In this document: positions 29,695 through 39,696 of the stretch, piece by piece
Position numbering within the stretch: the stretch's first letter is position 1
Layout: each line of letters begins with the position of its first letter
Assembly (NCBI GenBank): GCA_945875925.1
Contig: CAMCME010000007.1
Coordinates: 1 to 45,965, forward strand
Direction: 5' to 3'
DNA: 45,965 bases
DNA from: Rickettsia typhi
Lineage (GTDB): Bacteria; Pseudomonadota; Alphaproteobacteria; Rickettsiales; UBA1997
Program-made: the position numbers and the translations under genes
Notes under the pieces: generated by a model
The model's input: only the letters and a program-made list of their open reading frames with translations
The model's database searches: none
Told to the model about the DNA's origin: nothing

Positions 29695-31062
29695 TTACTG
29701 AACAAAGTTTTTTAATTTAGTCATATCCTCGCCTTCGATCATTTGTGATAATTTGCTTGGATCAACTTTGCCAAATTTTTTCATCATTTTTTGAATCTGT
29801 TTATATTTTTTAAGTAAACGATTCACCTCTTGAATATTGCTGCCAGCGCCTCTTGCGATGCGATGTTTGCGTGAAGAAGTTAACATTTCAGGTTTTGCTC
29901 TTTCTTTTGGAGTCATTGAAAGAATTAAAGCTTCTTGGCGCATCATTTCTGTTTCAGCGTCTCCAAGTTTGCCTAAATGTTCTTTAAGTTTACTTGCACC
30001 AGGCAAGAATTTTAACATACTTCCCATGCCGCCCATCTTTTTCATATTGCGGATTTGCGACAATAAATCATTCAAATCAAATTGGCCTTTTTGCATTTTT
30101 TTGGCCGAAGTTTCCATGTCTTTGGCGTCAAACATTTCTTGCGCTTTTTCAACTAACGAAACCACATCACCCATGCCGATAATGCGAGATGCGATGCGGT
30201 CTGGATTGAATTCTTCTAACTCATCTAATTTTTCACCCACACCGATAAATTTAATTGGGCAATTAGTTGCAGCCTTCATGGTTAAAGCCGCGCCACCTCT
30301 AGAATCACCATCTAAACGAGTTAAAATTACACCCGTAAGTTCTAGCCGTTCATTAAAATTTTGCGCAACATTGATCGCATCTTGACCAATCAAAGCATCA
30401 ACCACCAACAAGATTTCTATAGGGTTGGCCAGCTTTTTTATTTCAAGCAATTCTTGCATCAATTCTTCATTCAAATGAGTGCGGCCCGCAGTATCTAAAA
30501 TTAAAACTTCGCTGCCCAAATCATGAGCTTTTTGAATGGCGCGTTTAGTAATTTCTAGTGGTTTTTGGCCAGCGATAATTTCAACAATATCAGTTTCGGT
30601 TTTTTTAGCCAAAATTTCTAATTGCTCTTGCGCTGCTGGTCTGTAAGTGTCGAGAGAAGCGAGTAAAACTTTTTTACGATTTTTATTTTTTAATCTCAGC
30701 GCCAATTTACCAGCACTGGTGGTTTTGCCCGCACCTTGCAAACCAACCAACATAATGATTACAGGCGAACGAGTTTCAAAATGAATTTCCGATCTTCTGC
30801 TGCCAAGTAATTTGACTAGTTCGTCATGAACAATTTTCACCACCATTTGTCCAGCAGAAATACTTTTTAGAACTTGTTGTCCCAAAGCTTCAGCTTTTAC
30901 TTTCTCGATAAAATCTTTGGCGATTACCAAAGAAACATCTGCTTCTAAAAGGGCCATTCTAATTTCGCGCATGGTTACATTTAGATCATCTTCACTGATG
31001 AATTTTTTGCCAGAAATGGCGTCAAAAATTTTAGAAACTTTACTAGAAAAATTATCGAGCAT
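29695..31062 (-). CDS. ffh: Signal recognition particle protein Ffh
   Basis: GLQGAGKTTSAGKLA, DTYRPAAQEQL, DTAGRTHLNEELM, TRLDGDSRGGAAL, M domain. Confidence 0.97.
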   Translation of the reverse strand: MLDNFSSKVSKIFDAISGKKFISEDDLNVTMREIRMALLEADVSLVIAKDFIEKVKAEALGQQVLKSISAGQMVVKIVHDELVKLLGSRRSEIHFETRSPVIIMLVGLQGAGKTTSAGKLALRLKNKNRKKVLLASLDTYRPAAQEQLEILAKKTETDIVEIIAGQKPLEITKRAIQKAHDLGSEVLILDTAGRTHLNEELMQELLEIKKLANPIEILLVVDALIGQDAINVAQNFNERLELTGVILTRLDGDSRGGAALTMKAATNCPIKFIGVGEKLDELEEFNPDRIASRIIGMGDVVSLVEKAQEMFDAKDMETSAKKMQKGQFDLNDLLSQIRNMKKMGGMGSMLKFLPGASKLKEHLGKLGDAETEMMRQEALILSMTPKERAKPEMLTSSRKHRIARGAGSNIQEVNRLLKKYKQIQKMMKKFGKVDPSKLSQMIEGEDMTKLKNFVQ

Positions 31063-31463
31063 TATTTTTTACTAATTAGATTTTTTATTTCGTCACTAAG
31101 ACGAGAAGGCTTGAAATTGCTGGCGTTAACGCAAACAATTTCCACTTTTAAACTGGTTATAACTTTATCATTTAGAAAAATTTTCTGGCTCATATTAATT
31201 GACGCGGCAGATATTTTTTCAATTTCCACATCCACAAAAATTAAATCATCAAGTCTAGCTGAAGATAGATATTCAATCTCACATTTTCTAACTACAAAAG
31301 CTAAGTTTTTTTCTTGCAATAACTGACCTTGGTTAATGCCAAGATCACGCAAGAAATCAGTTCTGGCGCGCTCAAAAAATTTCAAATAATTGGCGTAATA
31401 AACCACACCACCAGCGTCGGTGTCTTCGTAGTAAATTCGGTAAGAGAAATTTTTATTTTGCAT
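31062..31463 (-). CDS. ybgC: YbgC-family acyl-CoA thioesterase
   Basis: YRIYYEDTDAGGVVYYANYLKFFERARTDFLRDLGI hotdog thioesterase motif. Confidence 0.93.
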   Translation of the reverse strand: MQNKNFSYRIYYEDTDAGGVVYYANYLKFFERARTDFLRDLGINQGQLLQEKNLAFVVRKCEIEYLSSARLDDLIFVDVEIEKISAASINMSQKIFLNDKVITSLKVEIVCVNASNFKPSRLSDEIKNLISKK

Positions 31464-31489
31464 TTTATTTAAATTTTAATTCCCACTTT

Positions 31490-31584
31490 CGTCATCCTTG
31501 GCCCAAAGGGCCGAGGATCTAATGAGAAAAACCTCGGAATTTAAACTCATGAGATCCTCGAATCCTTCGGATTCAAGGATGACG
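31490..31584. repeat. Dispersed palindromic repeat, copy 3
   Basis: CGTCATCCTTGGCCCAAAGGGCCGAGGATCT ... GATCCTCGAATCCTTCGGATTCAAGGATGACG. Confidence 0.9.
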
Positions 31585-31598
31585 AGCTAGTAAAGATT

Positions 31599-32021
31599 TT
31601 ATTTACCAATTTCAGCGTAGCAATTCGGTGTCTCGTAAAGCTTAATGCTAACACATTTTACAAATTTATCGGCAAAAAGTTTCGGACAAATTTCTTCAAA
31701 TAAAAATTTAGCAATATTTTCGGCTGTTGGATTTTCATCTAGATAAAAAATCTTTTGCTCAGTTTCTTCGCAAATTTTGTCGCCTAAGTTTTTATCTTTA
31801 ATTGACAAAATTGTGTTATGATCAAAATTATCATCAATCCAAGTGCCAAGCACTTCGCGGATCACTCCAAAATCAATTACACGGCCTAAATTATCTAGTT
31901 CATTGGCGCTAAAAGTTGCTTCCAAAACATAACGATGTCCGTGAAGCATTTTGCATTTGCTTTCGTGATTTAAAATTCGGTGCGCGGCATCAAATTGAAT
32001 GCGCCTTGTACAAGTGATCAT
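31599..32021 (-). CDS. queD: 6-carboxytetrahydropterin synthase QueD
   Basis: FDAAHRILNHESKCKMLHGHRYVLEAT; PTAENIAKFLFEEI; LYETPNCYAEI. Confidence 0.92.
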   Translation of the reverse strand: MITCTRRIQFDAAHRILNHESKCKMLHGHRYVLEATFSANELDNLGRVIDFGVIREVLGTWIDDNFDHNTILSIKDKNLGDKICEETEQKIFYLDENPTAENIAKFLFEEICPKLFADKFVKCVSIKLYETPNCYAEIGK

Positions 32022-32098
32022 TTTTAAAATTGATTGTTTTTGGAATTGCCTTTAACTTTAGGCCTCGCACTCACAATTATCAACACTCTTAAAAAATC

Positions 32099-32440
32099 AT
32101 GAAAGCTGACTTACAAGAAGTTCTAAAAAAATTAAAATTTGACCAAAATGGTTTGATTCCGGCAATTGCGCAAGATGCAAAAAGCGGTGAAGTTTTGATG
32201 ATGGCTTTTATGAATTTGGAGAGTTTGGAGCTTACCCTTGAGAGCGGCTTTGCGACTTATTATTCAAGATCGAGAAAGGCTTTATGGAAGAAGGGTGATA
32301 CTTCTGGGCATTTGCAAGAAGTGGTGAGTATTTCTACGGATTGTGATTTTGACTGTATTTTGATGAAGGTAAAACAGACGGGTGTGGCTTGTCACACAGG
32401 AAAGATGAGTTGTTTTTTTAATGAAATAAGCCTCCTTTGA
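32099..32440 (+). CDS. hisI: Phosphoribosyl-AMP cyclohydrolase
   Basis: [67 protein letters not shown]. Confidence 0.95.
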   Translation: MKADLQEVLKKLKFDQNGLIPAIAQDAKSGEVLMMAFMNLESLELTLESGFATYYSRSRKALWKKGDTSGHLQEVVSISTDCDFDCILMKVKQTGVACHTGKMSCFFNEISLL

Positions 32441-32467
32441 CAATTGCTTTAGCAATTGTCAAAGAGG
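32431..32467. repeat. Palindrome spanning the convergent ends of hisI and proS
   Basis: CCTCcTTTGACAATTGCT-tt-AGCAATTGTCAAAGAGG; contains both stop codons. Confidence 0.85.
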
Positions 32468-33738
32468 GCTAAAGATTCAGCAATCGCAACTTCTTTCTTC
32501 TCACCAGTTTTTCTATCTTTCACTTCCACCATTCCTAAGGCCGCAGATTTTGGTCCTACAACTATTTGAGTTGGAATTCCGATTAAATCGGCGATGGAGA
32601 ATTTTTGGCCTAAGCTTGCTTTAGTGTCGTCGTAGATAACTTCGATTCCGCGGTTTTTCAAGCTTGTGTAAATTTCTTCGCAAACCTTATCGCAAAGCTC
32701 GTCGCCAGCTCGCACATTAATCAAAATAACTTGGAAAGGTGCAATTGCTTTGGGCCACACAATTCCTTTTTCGTCATGATTCGCTTCAATCGCGGCAGCC
32801 ACAACTCTTGAAACGCCAATTCCGTAAGAACCCATATTTGGATAAATTTTTTCAGAATTTGGGCCCATTACGCTGGCTTCTAAGGCTTTAGAATATTTGA
32901 GTCCGAAGTTGAAAATATGTCCAACTTCAATTCCGCGTCTTGAAGAAAGTTGTTCGGCAGGAATTGGGCAATTGGCCTCCACATGCATTTCGTCAGCCAT
33001 GGCGTAAAGATTTTGCATTTGCTCAATGTCGAAAGTTTTCGACTGCGACAATTCATCAAATTTTTTGTCGTAATAAATTGCGCTTTCGCCAGTGTCGGCA
33101 AGCAAGTGAAATTCGTGAGATAAATCGCCACCAATTGCACCAGTATCTGCGCGCACTGCCATTGGTTTTAAACCCATAGCGCGGAAAATTTTGAAGTAAG
33201 TTTCATACATCAAATTGTAAGTTTTTTTGGCCGTTGCGTCATCAATATCAAAAGAATAAGAATCTTTCATCAAGAACTCGCGACCGCGCATTAAGCCGAA
33301 ACGGGGGCGAATTTCATCGCGAAATTTCCAGTGAATTTGGTAAAGATTTTTTGGTAAATCTTTGTAAGAAGTAATATTTTTGCGAAAAATATCAGTTACA
33401 ACTTCTTCATGAGTTGGCCCGTAAAGAATGTCGCGATCATGGCGATCTTTAATGCGTAACATCTCTTTGCCGTAAGCTTCATATCTGCCAGATTCAATCC
33501 AAAGTTCGGCAGGTTGAATTGTTGGCATCAAAATTTCTAAAGCGCCGGCTTTATCCATTTCTTCTTTAACAATTTTTTCCACCTTGCGCAAAACTTTTAG
33601 GCCCAATGGCAGCCAAGTGTAAATGCCACTGGCAGTTTGACGAATCATACCAGCGCGAATCATTAATTGATGCGACACAATAGTGGCGTCCACTGGATTT
33701 TCTTTAAGAGTTGGTAAAAAATATTGGGAAAGTTTCAT
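32449..33738 (-). CDS. proS: Prolyl-tRNA synthetase (short form without the large insertion domain)
   Basis: [66 protein letters not shown]. Confidence 0.96.
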   Translation of the reverse strand: MKLSQYFLPTLKENPVDATIVSHQLMIRAGMIRQTASGIYTWLPLGLKVLRKVEKIVKEEMDKAGALEILMPTIQPAELWIESGRYEAYGKEMLRIKDRHDRDILYGPTHEEVVTDIFRKNITSYKDLPKNLYQIHWKFRDEIRPRFGLMRGREFLMKDSYSFDIDDATAKKTYNLMYETYFKIFRAMGLKPMAVRADTGAIGGDLSHEFHLLADTGESAIYYDKKFDELSQSKTFDIEQMQNLYAMADEMHVEANCPIPAEQLSSRRGIEVGHIFNFGLKYSKALEASVMGPNSEKIYPNMGSYGIGVSRVVAAAIEANHDEKGIVWPKAIAPFQVILINVRAGDELCDKVCEEIYTSLKNRGIEVIYDDTKASLGQKFSIADLIGIPTQIVVGPKSAALGMVEVKDRKTGEKKEVAIAESLALFDNC

Positions 33739-33739
33739 G

Positions 33740-34399
33740 TTACTTAAGAATTTTTTTAATAAAATTTTGGGCAGATTTTATGCCGTGAATATCAATTGTA
33801 TGATCTAGATGAGGCACGCTGTGTGATTCGAAAGAGAAATTATTTTCTTCAAGAACTCTTCTGGCTTCTAAGAAATTTTCGAAAGGAACTACAGAATCAG
33901 ACTCGCCGTGAATGATGCAGATTTGTGGTTTAGAATTTAAAGTTTCGCCCAATACTTCTGGCAAAACTAATTTGCCTGAAAAAGCCACCACGCCTGCAAA
34001 TTCTTCTTTGCTGATTAGGCCTTGATACATGCTCATCATGGCACCTTGAGAAAAGCCCACTAAAAATAAATTTTGGCGAGTTAGAGAAAATCTTTCCAGT
34101 TGAGAGTCGATAAAATCGCTTAAGATTTTGGTGGAAACTTTGATTTCAGGAATCATTTCATTCAAACCTTTTGAACCAAAACCCGAGCCCAAAGAGAACC
34201 ATTGGTAAGACCCTGGAAAGCCTCCTTCCCAAGCTTGTGGGGCGTTTGGAGAAATGAAATGTGCTTCAGGCAAAACATGCGCAAATTCATGCCAAAGACT
34301 TAATAAATTTTCGCCACTGGCACCATAGCCATGCAAGAAAATCACTAGATATTTTGGATTTTGCACTGCAGCATGTTCAACAAATTTTAATTGCGACAT
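33740..34399 (-). CDS. Alpha/beta-hydrolase, phospholipase/carboxylesterase family
   Basis: [53 protein letters not shown] catalytic motifs. Confidence 0.88.
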   Translation of the reverse strand: MSQLKFVEHAAVQNPKYLVIFLHGYGASGENLLSLWHEFAHVLPEAHFISPNAPQAWEGGFPGSYQWFSLGSGFGSKGLNEMIPEIKVSTKILSDFIDSQLERFSLTRQNLFLVGFSQGAMMSMYQGLISKEEFAGVVAFSGKLVLPEVLGETLNSKPQICIIHGESDSVVPFENFLEARRVLEENNFSFESHSVPHLDHTIDIHGIKSAQNFIKKILK

Positions 34400-34448
34400 A
34401 GTTCTAATACTTAGAGAAATAAGGGTTTAAAAGGGGGCTTTAAAGGAT

Positions 34449-35060
34449 ATGCTTACGGTTGATAATCTTTCATTACATAAAAATCACAAGAAAATTTTTG
34501 GACCAATTGGTTTTTCAATTGGCCTTGGATCGGCGCTGATTTTGACAGGAAAAAATGGCTCTGGGAAAACTAGTTTGTTAAAAATTTTGGCAGGAATTTC
34601 TAAACCAAGTTCTGGAAGAATTCTTTGGGGCGAAACAGATGTGGAAGAAATTCGCGATGAATTTAATGGCGATTTGCAATATTTGGGTCATCAAAATTTT
34701 TTAAAACAAGATTTGACGGTGGTGGAAAATTTAAGATTTTATACCAAGCTTCACGACACGGAAATATTGATTCCAGCGGCATTGACAGTTTTTGGGCTGG
34801 AAGAAATTGCTGATGAAAAAGTGAAAAAATTATCTGCTGGTTGGCAAAAAAAAGTGATGCTGGCGAAGTTGATTTGCTGCCCTGCAACTTTGTGGTTTTT
34901 GGATGAGCCTTCGAGTAATTTGGACAGACTAGCAAAGGAAAAGTTGTATAATTTGATTGTGACCAAGATTAAAGATGGTCAAGGTTTGGTGGTGATGACG
35001 ACGCATGATGAGATTTTTTTGAAGCTGGGTGCGGTGGTGGATTTGGAGGATTTTTCTTAA
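34449..35060 (+). CDS. ccmA: Heme exporter ATP-binding protein CcmA
   Basis: ABC ATPase: LTGKNGSGKTSLLKILAG, LSAGWQKKVMLAKL, LWFLDEPSSNLD; short CcmA-like architecture. Confidence 0.85.
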   Translation: MLTVDNLSLHKNHKKIFGPIGFSIGLGSALILTGKNGSGKTSLLKILAGISKPSSGRILWGETDVEEIRDEFNGDLQYLGHQNFLKQDLTVVENLRFYTKLHDTEILIPAALTVFGLEEIADEKVKKLSAGWQKKVMLAKLICCPATLWFLDEPSSNLDRLAKEKLYNLIVTKIKDGQGLVVMTTHDEIFLKLGAVVDLEDFS

Positions 35061-35065
35061 GCACT

Positions 35066-35160
35066 CGTCATCCTTGGTCGTGTAACGGCCGAGGATCTCA
35101 TGAGTTTAAACTCCAAGGCAAAACTCATGAGATCCTCGGCGCTATGTGCCAAGGATGACG
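35066..35160. repeat. Dispersed palindromic repeat, copy 4
   Basis: CGTCATCCTTGG..GCCGAGGATCTCATGAGTTT ... AAACTCATGAGATCCTCGGC..CCAAGGATGACG. Confidence 0.9.
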
Positions 35161-35212
35161 GGGAGGATTTATTACGAGTGTGGGCTTGGTGTGTGTGGGA
35201 TGATTGAGATAT

Positions 35213-36088
35213 TTATCTAATTACTTCAATCTTAAATTCCTTATTCTCACCCCTTCCGATTACTTCCAAAATCTTTGGCATAATTTCTTTCATCTTTTCA
35301 TCCAATTGCCAAGGCGCGTTTAAAATATACATTCCGCAAGCGCTCATTCTTGTGTCTTCGGCTTTGCTGCCAACATCAAACGATGCATGCATAATTTTGG
35401 CAAATTTCAAATTCGCCATGCTTTTTCGAAACTTTCTTAAAATATCTTCGTCAGTTTTTATAATCGGATACCAAATTAAATAAACGCCGTGCGCAAAGCG
35501 TTTGAAGGCATCCTCTAAGCCTAAAATAATTTTCTCCCAATCAGCAGAAACTTTGCTTTGATCTTTTTCAAAGGCGGGGTCAATTATTGTGAGGCCGCGT
35601 TTTTCAAGTGGTGGAAGTTTTGATTGTAAAAGGTGAAAGCCATCTTCACGCATGATGGAAAATTTTGGGTTTCCTGCAAAATGGCGTTTTAGCTGAATAA
35701 AATCATCATAATTTAATTCAGAAAAAATAGCGCGATCGCGAGCGCGTAAATAATCTTTAATTAAAATTGGCGAGCCGCTGTAAACCTTCATTTTTTCAGG
35801 AAGTTCTGAGATTTCGCAGTGATTAAGTTTTGCTAGAATTGTTAAATAACGCGCTGGTAAAAAATCTAAAAAATTTGACTCAGTAATAAGTTTTTTTATT
35901 CCTTCATCAGCCTCAAATGTCTTTAAAGATTTTTCGTCCAAAAGATCATATTTTCCAATGCCTGCGTGAGTGTCTAAAATAAAAAATGGCGCTGGCTTTT
36001 CGTGAAGTTTTTCTAGGCAAAGAGTTAGAATTACATGCTTAAAAATATCGGCAAAATTGCCAGCGTGATAGATGTGGTGATAGTTCAT
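35213..36088 (-). CDS. rlmJ: 23S rRNA (adenine(2030)-N(6))-methyltransferase RlmJ
   Basis: MNYHHIYHAGNFADIFKHVILTLCLEKLHEKPAPFFILDTHAGIGKYDL; LTIIDPAFE. Confidence 0.94.
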   Translation of the reverse strand: MNYHHIYHAGNFADIFKHVILTLCLEKLHEKPAPFFILDTHAGIGKYDLLDEKSLKTFEADEGIKKLITESNFLDFLPARYLTILAKLNHCEISELPEKMKVYSGSPILIKDYLRARDRAIFSELNYDDFIQLKRHFAGNPKFSIMREDGFHLLQSKLPPLEKRGLTIIDPAFEKDQSKVSADWEKIILGLEDAFKRFAHGVYLIWYPIIKTDEDILRKFRKSMANLKFAKIMHASFDVGSKAEDTRMSACGMYILNAPWQLDEKMKEIMPKILEVIGRGENKEFKIEVIR

Positions 36089-36114
36089 GAGAAAAATTTA
36101 AATTATGTAACAAG

Positions 36115-36198
36115 CTGTCATCTCGAGCGTAAGCGAGAGATCTCCTGAGTTTAGAGAGTAAGATTCATGAGATCTTTCGCCTACGCTCGAGATGACAG
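36115..36198. repeat. Dispersed palindromic repeat, copy 5
   Basis: CTGTCATCTCGAGCGTAAGCGAGAGATCT ... AGATCTTTCGCCTACGCTCGAGATGACAG. Confidence 0.9.
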
Positions 36199-36242
36199 AA
36201 GGTTTTGTGAAGTAAAAAAACTCAGAGAATTATCCAAAGAAA

Positions 36243-37028
36243 TTACCCAAAAAATATTCCAGTAATTATGTAATTCGAAAGTAGAATTGTGATTGACGCA
36301 GCAACAACTGCATTGGTTGTGGCAATTCCTACACCTTCAGCGCCACCTTTAGAATTATAGCCAAAATAGCAGCCCATAATTGCAATTAAAAATCCGAAAA
36401 CTGCGGCTTTTGTAAGTCCAGAAATTACATCGATGGTTTCTAAAAATTTGAAAGTGCTGCTTAAGTAAGGCCCTGGTGAAAAGCCAAGGCTGTGAACGCT
36501 AACTAAATAGCCGCCCATCACGCCGATAATGTCGGCGATTAGCACTAAAAATGGCAACATTAACACGCTTGCGATAACGCGCGGAGCTACTAAATATCTG
36601 AATGGATTGGTAGAAAGTGTGCGCAGTGCATCAATTTGTTCTGTAACTTTCATTGTGCCAATTTCGGCGGCGATTGAAGCGCCAACGCGCCCCGCAACCA
36701 TTAATCCAGCAAGCACTGGGCCAAGTTCGCGAGTGATTGATAAAACCACCACGGTGGCAATTGTGCTTTCAGCATTGAAACGAGAAAATCCTGAATAGCT
36801 TTGTAAAGCCAAAACTGCGCCCGAGAAAATTGCAGTTAAGCCCACAACTGGTAAAGAAAAATAGCCGATTTGAATGATTTGTCTCCAAATCATTTTTGGA
36901 TAAAAAGGTGCAGAGAAACAGCTTTTTACAGCGTTGCCCGCAAAGGTAACAATTTTTCCAAGTTCGCCTAAATTATATAAAGTGAAGCCGCCGATTTTTT
37001 CTAAAAAATTCAAAGTTCGAGAAATCAT
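36243..37028 (-). CDS. mlaE: MlaE-family ABC transporter permease
   Basis: FSGAVLALQSYSGFSRF..TRELGPVLAGLMVAGRVGASIAAEIGTMKVTEQIDALRTL. Confidence 0.93.
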   Translation of the reverse strand: MISRTLNFLEKIGGFTLYNLGELGKIVTFAGNAVKSCFSAPFYPKMIWRQIIQIGYFSLPVVGLTAIFSGAVLALQSYSGFSRFNAESTIATVVVLSITRELGPVLAGLMVAGRVGASIAAEIGTMKVTEQIDALRTLSTNPFRYLVAPRVIASVLMLPFLVLIADIIGVMGGYLVSVHSLGFSPGPYLSSTFKFLETIDVISGLTKAAVFGFLIAIMGCYFGYNSKGGAEGVGIATTNAVVAASITILLSNYIITGIFFG

Positions 37029-37130
37029 GAGGAAATGTGATTAGTTTTTTAGGGTTGATTTTTTTTAAATACTTATCTTAATAGTAAACCCTTAGTGTTT
37101 TTTTAAGCAAATAAAGTTTCCAAATAGAAG

Positions 37131-37520
37131 TTGATCTTCAAAGAAAAAATAAAATCCATTTTTAAGTATTTTTTACTTCCAGTTTTGCTGGTGCTTTTTG
37201 TTGTCAGCAGAAGTCTTTTGCTTGCCCATAGTTTTTCTCATCAAGAATTTAAAGATTCTAAACAATCTTCTCACACACAAAATATTTTAGAAAAAGTAAT
37301 TTTTTCTCATTCTGGTGAACCGACTGATTCTTCTAAAAAAGCTGCAGTATGTTCTTTATGTGCTTTGTCAAATTTACAAAACCAAGTTTTAGTTTTTGCA
37401 GCTGAAATTTTTGCGATGATCGCTTTTTACTTAGCCTTCATTTCTCGAGATTTTAATCGAGTTAAGCTTGCCTATATTTCCTCTTCTTACTCTTCGCGCG
37501 CTCCTCCTGTTATTTCTTAA
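37131..37520 (+). CDS. Small membrane protein with CxxC (DUF2946-like architecture)
   Basis: TTG-start ORF with two hydrophobic segments and CSLC; directly upstream of the TonB receptor. Confidence 0.5.
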   Translation: MIFKEKIKSIFKYFLLPVLLVLFVVSRSLLLAHSFSHQEFKDSKQSSHTQNILEKVIFSHSGEPTDSSKKAAVCSLCALSNLQNQVLVFAAEIFAMIAFYLAFISRDFNRVKLAYISSSYSSRAPPVIS

Positions 37521-37539
37521 ATAGACATTTTTAGTTTCT

Positions 37540-37581
37540 TCATGATTAAACCAGCGCATTTAGGTGCGTGGTCCATCATGA
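37540..37581 (+). promoter_or_regulatory. Stem-loop in the 5' leader of the TonB receptor gene
   Basis: TCATGAT-taaa-CCAgCGCA-tttagg-TGCGTGG-tcc-ATCATGA nested inverted repeats. Confidence 0.45.
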
Positions 37582-37612
37582 GATGCATTTAAAACTTTAA
37601 GAAATAACTCTC

Positions 37613-39691
37613 ATGAAAAAATTATTCGTTACTTCGCTTATTGCGAATTTCCTCTTAACAATTTCAACAGCTTTTGCTTCTGAAATTCCAGAATATCAAA
37701 TAACTGCAACCAAACTTGATAATTCGCGTAATAAACTCTCGCCAAAAACTGGCGGTAGCTCTTTTTCTTTTGAACAAAAAGATATTGAAAACTTGCCGCA
37801 AGGACAAGCAACTCCGCTTAACCAAGTGTTGCTGCGCGCGCCTTCTGTTGTGCAAAGCACACAAGGCCAGCTTTATGTGCGCGGTGATCACTCTAATTTG
37901 CAATATCGCATTAACGGCGTGATGTTGCCAGATGGAGTTGGTGGATTTGGCCAATCTTTAGACACTCACTTTGCAGATAAAATTGAGTTTTTAACTGGGG
38001 CAATGCCAGCTCAATATGGCTATAGAACTGCTGGTGTGGTTGATATTAAAACCAAAAGTGGTGCTTTTAATAATGGTGCTAGATCGGAAGTGATGGTTGG
38101 TGGTAATGATACTTTGGGATTAAACCAACAAGTAAGTGGCTCAGAAGGTAATTTAAATTATTACATCAATGCCAGTTTTTTGCAGAGTAATCGTGGTCTT
38201 GAATCTTCAACTGCTTCTAAAACTTCTCTGCATAATGACACAACGCAAGACAAGCTTTTTGGTTATTTTTCTTATTTGATTGATGCCGGAAAACGCTTGA
38301 ATTTGATTGTTTCAAACTCGACCAATCGCTTTGAAATTCCTAATAATCCGAATCAAACGCCTGAGTATGAATTAAACGGATTTAGCAATATTTCTTCATC
38401 AAATTTGGATCAAAGGCAAATCGAATCAAACAAGTTTGCAATTGCGTCATTGCAGGGCGTGACAGATTCAGAAATTGATTACCAAGTGTCGCTTTTCTCG
38501 CGCTACAGCGATTTAAAATATCGCCCAGATTATGCGGGTGATTTGGTTTTTAACGGTATTGCCTCAACTCTAAATCGCAGCAGTTTTGCTAATGGATTGC
38601 AGGGTGATTTTAGTTATGATTTAAATGAAACAAACACACTTCGTTCGGGGTTTTTTGCTAGCAATGACCAAGTAAAAAGTGCTACAGAAAACTGGGTTTT
38701 TGCATCTGATGGTTCTGGTGGTTACTTGAATACTCCATTTAGAATTGATGAAGACTCAACCAAAAACTCACAACTGTTTGGTGGCTATTTGCAAAATGAA
38801 TGGAAAGGAATTGATAAATTGACGATTAATTATGGCGCGCGATTTGATGCTGCAAGAGCTTATGTTAATGAAAGTCAACTTAGCCCAAGGTTTGGTGCGC
38901 TTTATGATTTAACTAAGCAAACCAAGATTCATGCTGGATTTGCTCGTTATTTTACGCCGCCACCAACTTCAGCAATTTCTGAAACCACTCGCTCGAAATT
39001 TGCTGACACCAGCAATGCTTCTGAAAGCGAAACTAACTCTAAAGTAAAGGCGGAGCGCACCAATTATTATGATGTAGGAATTTCTCACCAAATTTCTCCG
39101 CATTTAACTTTGGCTTTAGATGGCTATTACAAAGAAATGAAAAACCTGCTTGATGAGCATCAATTTGGTAATTCGTTAATTTTTACGCCGTTTAACTATC
39201 AGCGCGGTAAAGCTTATGGCGTTGAGTTTAAGGCTGATTACAGAAAAGATAAATTTGATTCTTACTTTAATTTTTCTGCTCAAAACGCTTGGGGAAAAAA
39301 TATTGTTTCAGGTCAATATATTCACGATGCTGACGAGCTTGATTATGTTGCAAATAACAAGATCACGCTTGATCACAGTCAAACCTACACAATCTCGGGC
39401 GGCGCGTCTTATTTGTTCTTGGGCACAAAATACAGCGCGGATGCAATTTATGGTTCGGGTTTGCGCACAGGAGACAACAATCTAAACACTATGCCAGCCT
39501 ATCTTCAGGTTAATGGACATGTTTCGCGTGATGTTATTTTGGGTGCAGCAGGAAAAGTTAATCTAAGGCTGTCTCTGGTAAATATTTTTGACGAAGTTTA
39601 TCAAATCAGCAACGGCTCAGGCATTGGAATTGGTGCCTCACAATATGGCCCAAGACGCACGGCTTATTTAATGGCTGTTAAGTCGTTTTAA
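37613..39691 (+). CDS. TonB-dependent outer-membrane receptor
   Basis: Signal peptide, plug domain (QVLLRAPSVVQSTQGQLYVRGDHSNLQYRINGVMLPDG), beta-barrel repeats, terminal aromatic (VKSF). Confidence 0.92.
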   Translation: MKKLFVTSLIANFLLTISTAFASEIPEYQITATKLDNSRNKLSPKTGGSSFSFEQKDIENLPQGQATPLNQVLLRAPSVVQSTQGQLYVRGDHSNLQYRINGVMLPDGVGGFGQSLDTHFADKIEFLTGAMPAQYGYRTAGVVDIKTKSGAFNNGARSEVMVGGNDTLGLNQQVSGSEGNLNYYINASFLQSNRGLESSTASKTSLHNDTTQDKLFGYFSYLIDAGKRLNLIVSNSTNRFEIPNNPNQTPEYELNGFSNISSSNLDQRQIESNKFAIASLQGVTDSEIDYQVSLFSRYSDLKYRPDYAGDLVFNGIASTLNRSSFANGLQGDFSYDLNETNTLRSGFFASNDQVKSATENWVFASDGSGGYLNTPFRIDEDSTKNSQLFGGYLQNEWKGIDKLTINYGARFDAARAYVNESQLSPRFGALYDLTKQTKIHAGFARYFTPPPTSAISETTRSKFADTSNASESETNSKVKAERTNYYDVGISHQISPHLTLALDGYYKEMKNLLDEHQFGNSLIFTPFNYQRGKAYGVEFKADYRKDKFDSYFNFSAQNAWGKNIVSGQYIHDADELDYVANNKITLDHSQTYTISGGASYLFLGTKYSADAIYGSGLRTGDNNLNTMPAYLQVNGHVSRDVILGAAGKVNLRLSLVNIFDEVYQISNGSGIGIGASQYGPRRTAYLMAVKSF

Positions 39692-39696
39692 GCTAA

